A stretch of 64,000 bases of DNA from Ulota crispa (GCA_963920765.1 OY987243.1:20951419-21015418); one strand, 5' to 3'. Counted from the stretch's first letter, positions 34,701 through 45,929 are shown. Program-made: numbers and translations. The notes: generated from the letters alone by a model not told the origin.

Positions 34701-36395
34701 GCGCTTGTGACAATTCACGGCCACAGCTGCACATGCAAGGGAGAATGCCAAGGTTAGACTCTAAGCAAATCACTAAAATCTCTACAATCACAATACTTTG
34801 TCGCACAAAAAAGGCCAAGAACTCATGGTTTCAAATTGACCGATTCAATAGATCACGTCATGAAAACAAAATTCACCAGAGTCAGTGTAGAACATTGCAT
34901 GTGTTGGTCAAAAGATAAAAGCAAAATTAGAGAAAAGAAAGTCTACTCAAAACTGCAAAAAAAAAAATGAAGCTCAATTGATCACACTCTTTCGCTTACA
35001 GAAAACCCTAAACCCTAAACCCTAAATCTAAACCCTAAAACATTTATCTATACTACTAAGTGGGAAGATTTCCCTTCGTCCGCCCTTTTCTAGAACCTTC
35101 TAGAACTTTTTGGTGTAAGTTGAAGCAACAAAGGATGTCCAAGATATAAAAAAAACCAAGTGCCCTCCAACCATGTGCTAGAAAATCAATAAAACGCCAA
35201 GCTCCTCCTAGCAAAGTATTAAAGAGTAAGTTTGTGAAAGCAATTGGTATTTTTGGTCTCAAAAGGACCAAAAAGATGGTGCATGAGGGTTAAACTCTAG
35301 ATCCATTGTGATATATTGATATTTTGTAAAGTACAACAAGATTGGATTACAGACCAATTGATTTATGAGATATTAACTTTTCAGTAAAGTTGAATGTTGC
35401 ATTACCCATCCATGTCAAACTTGCGTAAAGTGTGTGCCTGCACTACAAGGGAATCTGTCCAAAATGACAAAAAAATGTCCAAATCAACATGGCTGAATGT
35501 ACATAAATTGTCCAATTTGACAGTTTTTTTGTCATTTTGGACACATTTAGTCAATGCACTACAAAAAAACCATGGTCAAATCTACAAAAATTTGAGAAAG
35601 ATTGTGACCTAATGTGTAGATTAAGTTACAATTTGTGTCAACATTTTGTAAATTTGACCACGGTTTCCTTGTAGTGATTCGGACGTGTCAATTAGGACAC
35701 AATTTCTTATACAGCTGTATACTAGAGGAGTCAAAATGAGAGAGAGAAGAGAGAGAAGAGAGAGAGAGAAATGAGCATGGATCCTACCCTAGGGCGGCGA
35801 TGAGCGAGGTGCAGACACGAGCATTGGGCTCAACGCCAGCACTTCGAAAAGCACGAAAGACTTTGGTAGCAGCAAACCAATTCTGCATGTGCCCGAGCTG
35901 CCAGACCACCATGTTCATGGACCGCACCTCCACTCGCAACCCCGTCTCACGCACCACTCTCATCACCTCCTCGTCTGACACCAAGCTCTCCGACGCCACG
36001 CGCACCGCCACGCTCTTCGCCAGGTTGTGCAAAATGTCGTTCGGCGCTTCTTTCCTGGGGCTTCTCACGTGCCCACTGTACTGCGCCCTCCGCATCACCT
36101 GCGCCAATTCCTCCGTCTCAACCGCATCCTCCTTCTCCTCTTGCACAAAGCTCTCGGCCAATCGCTGCATCATCGCCCACGCCACCCCAGCCTTGGAATA
36201 ATCTCTTGCAAGTTTCGTATCTCCTTTAAACCTAACCCTAATTCCACAATTGGCTGATGCATAAGGCGAACAGCCATCGCCGACGCCAACAAGATGCAAC
36301 GAACGAAGCAGATTGCTTTGAAAAGCGGCGTTGATGATGTTCGGTTTGCGACGACTGGCACACGGCCTAGCAAGGCGCGCTCCACTCATCTCCAT
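31453..36395 (-). CDS. P-class PPR protein, six exons, 642 aa
   Basis: Exons on the minus strand: 36395-35788, 34726-34618, 34460-34311, 33761-33318, 32853-32549, 31765-31453. All five introns are GT-AG, phases 2, 0, 0, 0 and 2, and the spliced CDS is 1929 nt. The first ~65 residues are basic and poor in acids, as in an organellar transit peptide (inference). From about residue 160 to the end there are 13-14 tandem 35-residue pentatricopeptide repeats, for example NALLCAYEKTAQWEDALRT and SSLISACANAGQAEIALEV, with P/V-rich turns such as SPNVVSW. PPR proteins bind single-stranded RNA in mitochondria or plastids and act in stability, splicing or translation. No DYW, E or SMR domain is present, so it is P-class. 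Splice sites fit repeat periodicity exactly, which supports the model. Its RNA target cannot be inferred. Confidence 0.88.
31819..32228. repeat. 202-bp tandem duplication in PPR intron 5
   Basis: The phrase CAACAAAATCCTAAGTC starts both 31819 and 32021, and the following ~200 bp align with modest divergence, up to a repeated GGACTAGGTAGTGTAAAG. It inflates intron 5 (31766-32548). Confidence 0.8.
32549..32853 (-). CDS. PPR gene exon 5
   Basis: A 305-nt exon from acceptor GAGCAG to donor GTACTC, encoding repeats with LLSAYERGRQWKKV, GQWELAEEKFRQMQ and YSSLIKAYGDVALWQKAE. Confidence 0.85.
33318..33761 (-). CDS. PPR gene exon 4
   Basis: A 444-nt, phase 0-0 exon from acceptor GTGCAG to donor GTCTCT. 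It encodes about four repeats, ending LDSGCPPNK. The donor is weak but is set by the repeat register, because VAWCSLL in the next exon continues it exactly. Confidence 0.85.
34311..34460 (-). CDS. PPR gene exon 3
   Basis: A 150-nt, phase 0-0 exon from acceptor TTTGCAG to donor GTAAGT. It encodes AVALFEEMEKLSVVPDR and GQWELAQGFIDKMQ. Confidence 0.85.
34618..34726 (-). CDS. PPR gene exon 2
   Basis: A 109-nt exon between acceptor TGTGCAG and donor GTATGA. It encodes GRELSQALKLFRWMEQKG and the start of the third repeat. Both ends of the exon fall at about residue 9 of consecutive repeats. Confidence 0.85.
35006..35039 (-). repeat. Short interstitial telomere-type repeat
   Basis: Three tandem CCCTAAA units, one interrupted unit and one more CCCTAAA lie in PPR intron 1. 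This is the plant TTTAGGG telomere sequence. Short tracts such as telo-boxes occur near many plant genes, so it need not mark a chromosome end. Confidence 0.8.
35441..35676. mobile_element. Nested CACTA-type MITEs in PPR intron 1
   Basis: A CACTACAAGGGAATC end at 35441 opens a fragment with an internal stem (TGTCCAAAATGACAAAA with its complement). A complete 120-bp element sits at 35557-35676, with ends CACTACAAAAAAACCATGG and CGGTTTCCTTGTAGTG. Flanks ATG and ATT match at two of three bases. EnSpm/CACTA-type ends. Confidence 0.65.
35738..35770. repeat. GA microsatellite next to exon 1 donor
   Basis: An almost pure GA tract lies about 17 bp inside PPR intron 1, pyrimidine-rich on the transcribed strand. 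Confidence 0.85.
35788..36395 (-). CDS. PPR gene exon 1
   Basis: Starts at ATG 36395 (a second in-frame ATG follows at 36389), encodes the transit-peptide-like N-terminus, an acidic linker and the first repeat, and ends in codon 203 (GG of a Gly) before the donor GTAGGA. Confidence 0.85.
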
Positions 36396-36409
36396 CTCCG
36401 GCTACGCAT
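36386..36409 (-). other. Overlapping upstream ORF of the PPR gene
   Basis: An 8-codon frame (ATG 36409 to TGA 36386-36388) runs over both in-frame start codons of the PPR gene. Whether it is transcribed depends on the 5' end of the mRNA, which is unknown. Confidence 0.4.
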
Positions 36410-37473
36410 TCTGCTCACGTAATCTGCCACCCCCAAATCTATGACAGATAAAGGCTGTTTGAATTTGAAGTCTTTCAAACGCGATAAGTTATCTCCGGAT
36501 TCCCTTGCAGCCTCGTGCACAACGCAACGGGATTGCAGAATCTGCAGAACCTGAGAATTCAAATTCGCAAACGCTCTCTTCGTCGTCGTACAAATCCCAC
36601 GTCTCCGTTTCGTTTCGAGTAAGCTTTACTTTTGTTCGGACAGGCCCTCGCGATTATATGCCATTCCAGCCATTCCAGCCATTTGTCCCATGAACATTTC
36701 TTACGGGGGGGCAGCTTTGGTGAAGACTTGCAGGATCAGAGAGCACCTCCACCCGCACTGTAAAACAACGCCGGGTAAGGGAGATTTGTGGATGGAAAAG
36801 GGAGCAATTAACCTTTACGGTCTGTGGTTGATTTGGGGGGCAGGCAAGAGATTTTTATGTTCAAAACTTAATATAGATGAGAAATACACCGTCTCATTGA
36901 AATGGGATTTGATGCTTAGATCTTCACAATAATTTTGGTGGCAATTGAGGGTTCTTTTGTTGCAAATTATAATGGATCTCTCATTCCGTATATGGTGAAG
37001 TGAGCATGCATACAACAAGCTACCTTTGCCACCGTATTTCTTCTTGAGGAATTCTTTTTTTTTCTTATAGGGCCATGTTTCTCATTTTCTACCATCAAGA
37101 ACCATACGGAACTCCAACCTGGCGTTCCCCAAACTTGTAATTGTCACTATAGATGCTATTCTCTTTTGCATTTAGGGTTGTATTTCTCCAAATGATTTGT
37201 GTATTTTTAACCTGCACGTAGGCAGTTTATTCAACCCCTACACCACATGCCAGCACGGATCTTCATGGAATTTATCCCATTACTTTCATTTTTGAAATCC
37301 CCACACCCATCCCCTTTCATCCATAACCAAATTCATTGTCAAATTTTGGCTACCAATGATAATGTATCTAAATTGACCAGAAAGTGGTCAACAGACCTTA
37401 AATGGTTAATGCATGTATCTGTCAAAACATTCTCCTTGACATGTCAAAATTTGCATCTTTCTTGTGCACAATA
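36410..37473. other. PPR 5' flank and intergenic
   Basis: The 5' UTR and promoter of the minus-strand PPR gene probably occupy the first few hundred bases. A plus-strand frame at 36505-36693 has no similarity. No TATA box was assigned. Confidence 0.4.
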
Positions 37474-37815
37474 AGGGCGACTTCACACTGTGGCCAACCA
37501 AGTCGAAAGGCTATCAGATTGAGTGGCCAAACTTTGTTGAGAGCTATGAAATCTACTGAAAATAGGTAATAAATGTTGAAAGTGACAACCTCTTGCCCAT
37601 AGTTTGGGTGCTCATTATTGCTAAACCCAAACTTCCCTTTAAGAGGCCGTCACTTTGGATGATAAAGTGCTTCCATGTAAGCATTTGAAGGATGACGGCT
37701 TTTGGAATTAGGCCTCTAGTGTGAAGGGTTGAGAGGCCAAACTCTTGATTTCTTGCAATCTAATTGGTGGAAACCAACAACCTCTTGACCTTTAACCATG
37801 GTGTGAAGCCGCCCT
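37474..37815. mobile_element. MITE with AGGGCGRCTTCACAC ends
   Basis: The left end AGGGCGACTTCACACTGTGG and right end CCATGGTGTGAAGCCGCCCT are inverted repeats. The exact target duplication was not resolved. The termini resemble those bounding 54684-58102 (AGGGGC...TTCACAC), which suggests a common superfamily, possibly hAT. Confidence 0.6.
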
Positions 37816-40760
37816 AATCCTTTCAAACATGACATTTTTGAACAATCACTACATTGAATAATCAATGATGAAGAATCTTTTTGTTTTGCAAGCAAGGGGG
37901 CTTTTTATTAGTTGAACATTATTTTACCTAGTTGGACAAATAAGGGAAACAAGTGATAAATACCTGAAACAATAAACATTGCATTTTCTAGTGATGAAAC
38001 TTTTGAAGTTGACTAGAAATGCTTCATGTAACAATTTAGTGTCTTTTTAATTTGCGTTGACAATAATCTCATTATTGAATAAGATTCATTTGGAGTATTT
38101 GTTACCAAGCAAGCACATTTATTTGATAGCCATGATTGTGCATTGGTGTTTTATCAAGTTAAATGAAAACATATTGACAAAAAAAATTGAATTTAGGTGA
38201 GGTATAAGAAGCAAGAATTGTACTTGGAGGACTAGTAACTAGTGTATTATTATACTCCAAGAAAACGATGTCAATGCAATCATTTTTTGTAGATTTGGAT
38301 GTGTCAATTTGGACACTTTTTTGTCAATTTGGACAAGTTTAGTCAGTTTGGACATTGTTTCCTTGTAGTAATTAGTTGGTTGAAATGCAAAATATTAGTT
38401 GAACTTGGAAAAGACTAAAGAAAATAAATAAAAATACAAAAAAAACTAAAATATTTCTCAAATTTTCAAAAAAATGGAAGCCTAGATGATTGTTGAAGGT
38501 TGCTTTGAGTCACTACAAAACTATTGTGGCAGCAAAGCCACCATGTTCCTTAATATGACCACAATTGAAATTGACTTCTTTGTTTCTAAAATTTCAAGGG
38601 ATGAGCATCATAAATTGTTGACTAACCTCTCGTTTGAGGGAGTGATGCAGTGTCTCGGGTGTAGTGCTAGCAGTTTCATGCCTTGTCACAATTAATTCAA
38701 TATAAAATGAGCTCATAAAAAACATAATTTTATTAAATAATTTATGATAAAGCACAATTAACTTTCATGACATGCACAAATTAGAGTGATTTGTTAATTT
38801 ATGACAAAACATAAATTACAGAATTACAGAAGCCTAATTTAATACATCCATAATACTAATATACAAATTATAACAATAAATTAGTGATGATTTTCAAACA
38901 AAGAATAGAAACAATGATCCGTATATTACACTCATATAATGTAACTTCATAGCAATAATTGCTATGTTTGGCAGTGAACGCATGTTTTTATCAAAAACTT
39001 GAATTTTCGTGCATTTTTTCAATGAATGAAATAAAATTACAATGCATTAAAAAAGCATTGGAATAATAATAATAAAATCACAAAAATCTAGTATACTAAA
39101 TTTAGATGATTCAAAAGCTGCTGCTTACAACAATTATGAAAGTGCTATACATCCTTCTAATTAACATGCACCCATTGTCTAAGTTTATTGGGGGTAGAAA
39201 TTATAATTCATGAAGATTGTCCAGCTTTCTATCAAGGATTTGCTAGAATAGTAAAACGACATTCTAGAATTTTACAACTCCAAAATTTTAAGCAACTCCA
39301 ACATACTCCAAATCTTAAAGAGGTTAACCATAAAAGAACTTGCAATATTTCCATAGCATATTCATTTATTGTACTAGAAACCTTTTTTGTCTTGGAGATT
39401 TATTATATAAAAATCTAACAAGTTTGAGAATAAAGATTAGGTTTAGCAGCAACAAAAAAAAGAGGCTAATTGTGAAAGTCCCAACCTCAAAGAAGAAGCA
39501 TCTATTACTGATTGCGTTCTAAAACCGTGCCCTAAAAAAATTTAAAATACAAAGATGGTCAAGGTAAAATGTCCAATACAATGTTCAACATAAGAAAATT
39601 GAAACAAAGATATATATTTGAAAAATCTATCATTTGAACTTTAACATTTTATAACTATTACATGGAATACTCCTCACTATTTGGGAAGTTAGTTTTTGCT
39701 TCACAAGCTAGTACTTGATTCTTCCATCTCCAACCAATTTTTACAATCCACTAGCAAATATTGCCTAAGTACGTATATTATTTTTTTTCCTACATGTTTG
39801 TACAGTTCCAATTGATTTGAAATTTTTTTGACATGTGCCCTACTAGGTGGGAAAAGGAATCTAAAGAAGCACCACCCACATGGCCTTTTCCCTTAGGAAT
39901 TTCACCTTCTAAAGAATAGCTACCCAATTTTTCACAAGATGTTTTTGAATATTCAAACCGTTCTATCTTCCAATCCATGCGGTGAAAAATTTCTAAATGA
40001 AATTCCAAATCTTCAAAAACTATCTTACTAAAAGAACCCTACAATTACATATGCAAAAAAGTTTTCATTTTCAAATTTGGTTGATGCTCTAAAAATAGAA
40101 GTTTGTAACATTTAGTAGCCTAAAGAGAGCCTGCCTTTCCCTCTCTTCAGACATCATCCACGTACTTCATCTTGACAAAAAAATAAAAATAAAAATAAAA
40201 ATAAAAATAATCTTCTTCTTCTTTTAACATGGCTGGGCCCCCACATCGACATATGTGCACTAAATTGAGCATCTCTTTCATAAACTCTTTAACAAATGCA
40301 ACCAAGTGTCCTCATATCTAAAGAATGGTGTGAAATATTCCACACCATTCTTTTGGAGGAAGGGCAGCCTTTACTAGTGCTACTGGATGTTATGTTTGGA
40401 GAGGTTTTGGTGAATTAGTTACACCGCTTGGTCCTTTAGGGGTTAGAAGATTTGGAGTCCTTTACAGTAGTTGCCAATGACACGAGGCTGCATCAGAAAA
40501 TCCAAACCTGCAGCCAAACGGTGGTTGATTAAAGATCACAAAATCTGGTGGGTAAGGGCAGTTTTTAGCACCAGCTCCCAAAATATATTTGTCCTCCTGA
40601 TTTTTTGAACGGATGGGACATTAAAATGATTTGTATTTGAAACTCAGTTCCTCCACGTGGATCTCCCTCATTGGCCCCCTTCTCCCCACCATTCACATGG
40701 TGTTCATGTCACCGCTTTCCAACCGCACCAACTCATGACATGGAAAGCAAAACACCTTGT
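37816..40760. other. AT-rich intergenic sequence
   Basis: No gene is recognised. A solo CACTA-like end (TTTCCTTGTAGT) closes a TTTGGACA-rich stretch at about 38283-38375. An AAAAAT microsatellite lies at about 40177-40210. A GGTCCTTTAGGGGTTAG terminus at about 40430-40445 is a lone right end of the TTAA family. Confidence 0.5.
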
Positions 40761-40955
40761 CATATGAAACGTCATATGACATATGAATACGTCATACAGC
40801 ATATGAAAACATCATATGGCATATGAAACGTCACATGGCATACGAAAATATCATATGGCATATGAAAACGTCATACGGTATATGAAAACGTCATATGGCA
40901 TATGAAAACGTCACATGGTATATGAATACGTCATATGGCATATGAAAACATCATA
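40761..40955. repeat. 20-21-bp tandem array with CATATG and ACGTCA
   Basis: About nine units of the form CATATGGCATATGAAAACGT, each differing slightly, run head to tail. CATATG palindromes recur throughout, and seven units contain ACGTCA, the complement of the TGACGT core bound by plant TGA-type bZIP factors. No gene lies next to it, so a regulatory role is speculative; it may simply be a minisatellite. Confidence 0.85.
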
Positions 40956-41216
40956 AGTAACATTTTTGTAAATTCAAAAAAATTGATGATAGTTTTGTTG
41001 CTAATGTAAAGTGCACTACAACTTATTCAAAAAATATATATTGACATGGTTTGTTGACATAAACAACGAAAAATTTGGCATTTGAACATCCAAATTCACC
41101 TTTTGTGTCCCAAGCTTTTAGAAGATTGATTTTATTTCCCACAATATTTTTGTTCGTCCTCTAATGAACTTGGAATTCTTACCACATATCCACATCTGCA
41201 TAGGAGTATTCTACAT

Positions 41217-41646
41217 CATTAGGAGAAATTTAAGCTTTCCAAGAGCCCCTACAAAGTCTCTAAAGGGGTCTTATAACATGTATTTACTACAACAAACAAA
41301 TCACTAATTCCTTATTTTGCTCACAATGCAATCATGAAAATGATATTATTATGTTATCTCAATTGTACAAAAACTGTGGATACAAATGTACAAAAGGACC
41401 ATGAAATCTACTTTACTCTATTTGAATAGATGAGTGAAGTACTTGAATAATGACTAGTGAGTACATTTACATTTTCTATAAGTGCAATGTCTTTTATATT
41501 GTTTTGGATTGTGCATGTGGCTTAGGTCCTTCATACAAGGTAGCGATAGGTATGAATGTCCTTTTCTTGCACTCACACTAGCCAATGAATAGCTTAGTTT
41601 TTCAAACCTTAGGAGGCTCTTGGAGGGCTCAAAATTTTCCTTAATG
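41217..41646. mobile_element. CATTAG-family MITE, 430 bp
   Basis: The left end CATTAGGAGAAATTTAAGC and the right end (complement CATTAAGGAAAATTTTGAGC) are long inverted repeats that both continue into CTCCAAGAGCC-like sequence. Internal ATGAGTGAAGTAC text is shared with 55419-55928. Confidence 0.65.
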
Positions 41647-41903
41647 TCTTCTCTATCTTTCTTTTTAATTAATTTCAAATTTTCTTCAATTCTCTATATA
41701 TATATTTTACTTATGTATGTTTATTTTTTTCAATTTTAGAGGATCATCTTGGCCTTAAAATTGGAAATCTGAAGCTATAAATTGGAGTCTTTGTTCCTTT
41801 ATCCCTTAAAGGATCAAACTGCATTTTTTGGCAACATAGCAATTTTGGGCGTCTCACTATGAATACAGTTTTAATTTCTTTGTTTTGAAAGTTTCACACA
41901 CTA

Positions 41904-42841
41904 AGGTAGGAGCACCCATAAACGTCAAACTAAGGGTTTTGAACATGATGACTATTAATAAGCAACTATCAAATTATAGGATCCTATTAGGAACACAAAA
42001 ATATGAATTTGCACTTTTGAATGTGTTATTTGGATATTGTGAGAATAAGTTGTGAATTTTTAAAGAGCAAAAGAGTAAGAATTGGGTTGGGGTATCACTT
42101 TTTGGACACACTAATTAGGTTATTTTTGTTTAAAACCTCCAAAGTTTGTCTAATTTGTTCATTTTGATCAAGTAGAAAGACCCTAAAATGAGAAAAAATA
42201 AGTCGTGCACCTCAATGGAATCAAGATTTATATGTCTAAAGAATTTTCATTAAATTTATTAAATTATTTGGATCCATTCATAGGTGTCAAAAAAATCCTA
42301 AATTTTGGAATTTGCAGGCATTATAGTGCACAATTTATTAAAATTTTATTGATAAAATAAATTATTTTGTACTCTACACAATTAATTGTAGGTCACATTC
42401 AAAAATAATATTAAAATAAAATTGTTTGATATTTTAAATGCTCAATTTTGGGGATTCCAGGTAAGTGTGACAAAACTTATTTTTTCAACTGAAAAATCAA
42501 ATAAAATTACTTAAAAATCTTTGGTTGTAATCAAACTCTTTTTCTTGATACATCATAAGTGCAAAAAACTAAAACTACATTTGGTGAAGTCTTACTTTAT
42601 TCTAATTAAGAACTAGATGTGTTTGACACACCAACACATAGTGACATTGTAAGTTGGACAGCTTTTTTGGGTACCCCAACTAGACACTTGCCCAAAATGC
42701 CATTGCACCCATAACCAACACTAAGGTCTCATGTTCACATGTTATACACCCTTGTAATTACATCTATTCATTTCCATAGATTTTCCAAGAGTTTAGAGGT
42801 GACGGTTATGGGGACTCTGACGCTTATAGGTGTTCCTACCT
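41904..42841. mobile_element. TA-family MITE interrupted by another insertion
   Basis: The ends AGGTAGGAGCACCCATAA and TTATAGGTGTTCCTACCT are flanked by TA (41902-41903, 42842-42843). It matches the 313-bp copy at 44377 except for a 620-bp insertion at 42073-42692. Confidence 0.8.
42073..42692. mobile_element. 620-bp insertion inside the TA-family MITE
   Basis: Comparison with uninterrupted copies places the breakpoints here. CAAAA is present on both sides (42068-42072 and 42693-42697), as a 5-bp target duplication. Subterminal GTTGGGGTAYC motifs occur in inverted orientation near both ends. Superfamily unknown. Confidence 0.65.
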
Positions 42842-43417
42842 TATGTGTCCAAGGAGTAGCTTTAAGGCTCAACAATTTTCATAACATTTGACTACTCAAT
42901 TCAAAAGTTGCATGATGTGTAGTTTTCTATGAACTCCGGGCAACCCATGCAAATTAGAAAAAATGATTTTTTTCAAAAACAAAAATTTGAAATTGGTTTA
43001 GGAGATTTGTGTATTTGTGAAACCTTTGAAGCATTCCATTTTGATCAATGAGATGAAAGTTATGAGGAGTTTTTGTTTGCGGGCAGTTTTGGATTCTCAA
43101 ATCCAAATGTATTGAATCATTACAACTAGTGGGATTGGCATTTTCCATTTCTGTAATTAACTTTTTAACAATTTAGTGTTTTGAATCTATTACTTTACTT
43201 CTTTTTACTTACAATGTTTTCTTATGTGTTGGCATGTACAATTTCAAATGATTTGAAAATTTTCAAGTATGAAGTATGTGACCAACTTGCATTGACAAAT
43301 GAATAAAAAGAGTTTCAACCATTTTGAAATTTATAAAAATATAAATATGACCTTGTGAAGTGCAGCTGCCCAAGTTTTTGCACGGACAAAAAGTGGCTTT
43401 TTGTCAATTCAAACTCA

Positions 43418-43877
43418 CATTAGAAAAAATATGAACTCTCCACAAGGCCCTTAAGAGTTGACACTCTTAACATTTATTGAGCCTAGGCCAGGTACATTAC
43501 AAGCGTGTGTGAAGTATCTCTACCTTGTATGACATTCCTATTGTACATTACAAAAACTATGAAGTAAAAATGGTAATTTAGTACTATGTCACAATTTCTT
43601 AATTATTCTCCTACTATTGTACACAATCATAACTAATGTTACCCTCACAAGTACTAGGTTAAAGATTTTAATATAGAGAAAAAGGACCATGGTAATATGT
43701 ACATGTAATTGTGACGCCCAATGAAAATTGGACACGCCAATGTGAGCCATGATTGTAGTCAAGCATGGTAGGGTGTAAGGAATTTTTATTACTCCAAAGT
43801 ACAAATTTAAAAAATTAAGGAAACCCCTTAAGAGAGGTTCTTAGGGGCCTTGTGGAGAGCTCATATTTTTTCTAATG
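43418..43877. mobile_element. CATTAG-family MITE, 460 bp
   Basis: The ends CATTAGAAAAAATATGAACTC and its near complement at 43857-43877 are long inverted repeats continuing through CTCCACAAGGCCC. It is nested in the TTAA element 41804-44059. Confidence 0.75.
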
Positions 43878-44376
43878 TATATCTTAGAATCTATATAGTG
43901 GGAATTTCTGAACTTTTTCCACATTTTTGGAATTGATGTACTACAAGATCTTACAATTACATCTGTTAAGAAATGCTTTTTTTTGGAATTTGATACTTGT
44001 ATTAAAAATGACAATTTTATTAAAATTTCACTGAAAACTTAGTCAAAAACCTTTAAGGGTTAAAAGGAAAGTACAAGCTAACAAAGGGCCAATTACAAAA
44101 CAATGCACTCTGTTTTTCCCAACATGTGACCAAAGTAATCTCCCTTGCACCTTACATGAATCCTTAAAAATAAAAATAAAATTGAATTTTTTTTGGGTGA
44201 ATCTGAAGCCTTTCTAAGATGGATATACGATATGTGCATTTCAAATTAAACATTTGTTTTTCGAATATCTAAAACTAAAAATGTGAGCTCACCCTATTTA
44301 TTTGATTTATTTTGGAGAAATTTGGCTGGTAGTTCTCTTGTATACTACATAGTATCCAACACGGGATACATGTTTA

Positions 44377-44689
44377 AGGTAGGAGCACCCATAAACGTCA
44401 AACTAAGGGTTTTGAACATGATGACTATTAATGAACATCTAGCAAATTATAGGATCCTATTAAGAACAATAAAAAATGAGTTTGCACTTTTGAATGTATT
44501 ATTTGGATACTCTGAGAATAAGTTGTGAATTTTTAAAGAGCAAACTGCCATTGCACCCATAACCACTTTCAAGATTTCATGTCCACATGTTGTACATCCT
44601 TGTAATTACATTTATTTATTTCCACAAATTTTCTAAATTTCTAGAAGTGACGATTATGGGAACACTGACGCTTATGGGTGCTCCTACCT
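44377..44689. mobile_element. TA-family MITE, intact 313 bp
   Basis: The ends AGGTAGGAGCACCCATAA and TTATGGGTGCTCCTACCT are perfect inverted repeats flanked by TA (44375-44376, 44690-44691). It is nearly colinear with 63024-63337 and serves as the reference copy of this subfamily. Confidence 0.85.
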
Positions 44690-44995
44690 TATATCAAGTT
44701 CAATTGTGATGTCAAATGCAAATAATTACAACTCATTTCAGTAGTTATGGACTGTTTATGTATTTGCAAGCTTTACAGTTTATATGTCTCTAAATAATGT
44801 AGGTTTTAGACATTTTGCATGTCTTGTTATTTGAATATATCTCTGCCAAGTATCTTCCGTTGTTTTGTTAGTATCAATTACTGTTTTGGAAACCAAAATC
44901 AATACATTTTTAATGGATATTGCTTATGGAATTGAATAATGGAATCCAAATAATGGAATTGGAATAATGGAATTTGAATAGTCCATATTTTAATT

Positions 44996-45300
44996 AAGGA
45001 AAAATTTCATGGATGTCCATGAAGTTTGCCATGTTTTCATAGATATCCTTGATTTTCAGAAATTTCACAAATACCCTTGGACCAAAATCTTAGGCATTTA
45101 TTTTGTTGTGCATGTCACTTCCTTCTCCTTTTGTGTGTATACTATTTCTTTCTTGTTATGCGTGTGCACAAAGGAAAGAGGAAAGTGGCATGCACAACAA
45201 AACAAACACTTGAAAATTTTAATCCAAGCCTCCAAAAATTATTTGTGAAATTTCTGAAAAAGCAAGAGTATCTATGAAAATATCCATGAAATTTTCCCTT
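44996..45300. mobile_element. 5-bp-TSD MITE (AAGGGAAAATTTC family), 305 bp
   Basis: Both arms carry the ATTTCATGGATRTCC...GAAGTTTGC text in inverted orientation, and TAATT is duplicated exactly (44991-44995, 45301-45305). Other copies are 47071-47378, 53087-53401 and 62346-62668. Confidence 0.8.
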
Positions 45301-45379
45301 TAATTAAAGCCAACATTTTCTTCTTTCCCTATTCATGGAACAGCCTCCGCCTAAATCCCCAATCCCCTCATATTCTCTA

Positions 45380-45474
45380 TCCATCCCATGTCCATCCCAT
45401 GTCCATCCCATGTCCATCCCATGTCCATCCCATGTCCATCCCATGTCCATCCCATGTCCATCCCATGTCCATCC
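45380..45474. repeat. 11-bp minisatellite (TCCATCCCATG)n
   Basis: Eight perfect tandem TCCATCCCATG units and a partial ninth lie about 0.5 kb upstream of the CCR-like gene. The array produces Pro/His/Ser-repeat frames on both strands that are not considered genes. Confidence 0.95.
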
Positions 45475-45616
45475 TGGCTGTCCATGGAGTTATTGTCAAG
45501 GCAAAGTCTCCTCAAAGTATGGACATGGATGCAGAAACCACAAGCTCTGATACTTGTTTGAAAACAAAGTGGAGCTTTACGACGCAATCCTCTCCCCTTC
45601 ACCCCCACCTTGAGTA

Positions 45617-45913
45617 AGGTAGGAGGTTCTAAAAGCATGCAGGTTCTAAAATGGTGCACCTCTTCAAATGTACTCTTTTTGTGCATGATTTTTTTTTATA
45701 ACTCTTCAATAATGTACAGGTAATATACATTTGAGGAGGTGCACCATTTTAAAGCGGTATGATTGTTTCACTTGAAAATTTCATAACTAATTCCACAAAG
45801 CTCCAAAAGATATGAAACAACTTGGGTCAGGTGCCGAAAATTTACTGAAAAGTATTTCATGCCCCAAAAGTGAGTTTCAGCTCATAGATGCTCCATTCCT
45901 GAGCCTCCTACCT
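45617..45913. mobile_element. TA-family MITE in the CCR-like promoter, 297 bp
   Basis: The ends AGGTAGGAGG and CCTCCTACCT are inverted repeats flanked by TA (45615-45616, 45914-45915). Its right edge is about 16 bp from the probable TATA box of the reductase gene. Confidence 0.7.
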
Positions 45914-45929
45914 TATATACTCTGCTCTC

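Larger units (their letters stand above)
41804..44059. mobile_element. TTAA-family element with three nested insertions
   Basis: The ends CCCTTAAAGGATC and ACCTTTAAGGG are inverted repeats, flanked by TTAT (41800-41803) and TTAA (44060-44063). Subtracting the nested TA-family element (41904-42841, itself interrupted) and the CATTAG element (43418-43877) leaves about 858 bp, close to the 924 and 945 bp of the intact relatives at 61057 and 9517, with which the remainder aligns. Confidence 0.65.

Noticed and set aside
35006..35039. Chromosome end or telomere
   Set aside because: Only about five units, internal to an intron of an intact gene.
40761..40955. CRISPR array
   Set aside because: Units are directly tandem without unique spacers and the genome is a plant nuclear one.
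45335..45686. Pro/His/Ser-rich repetitive proteins on both strands
   Set aside because: They are translations of the 11-bp minisatellite; length and composition follow from the repeat.
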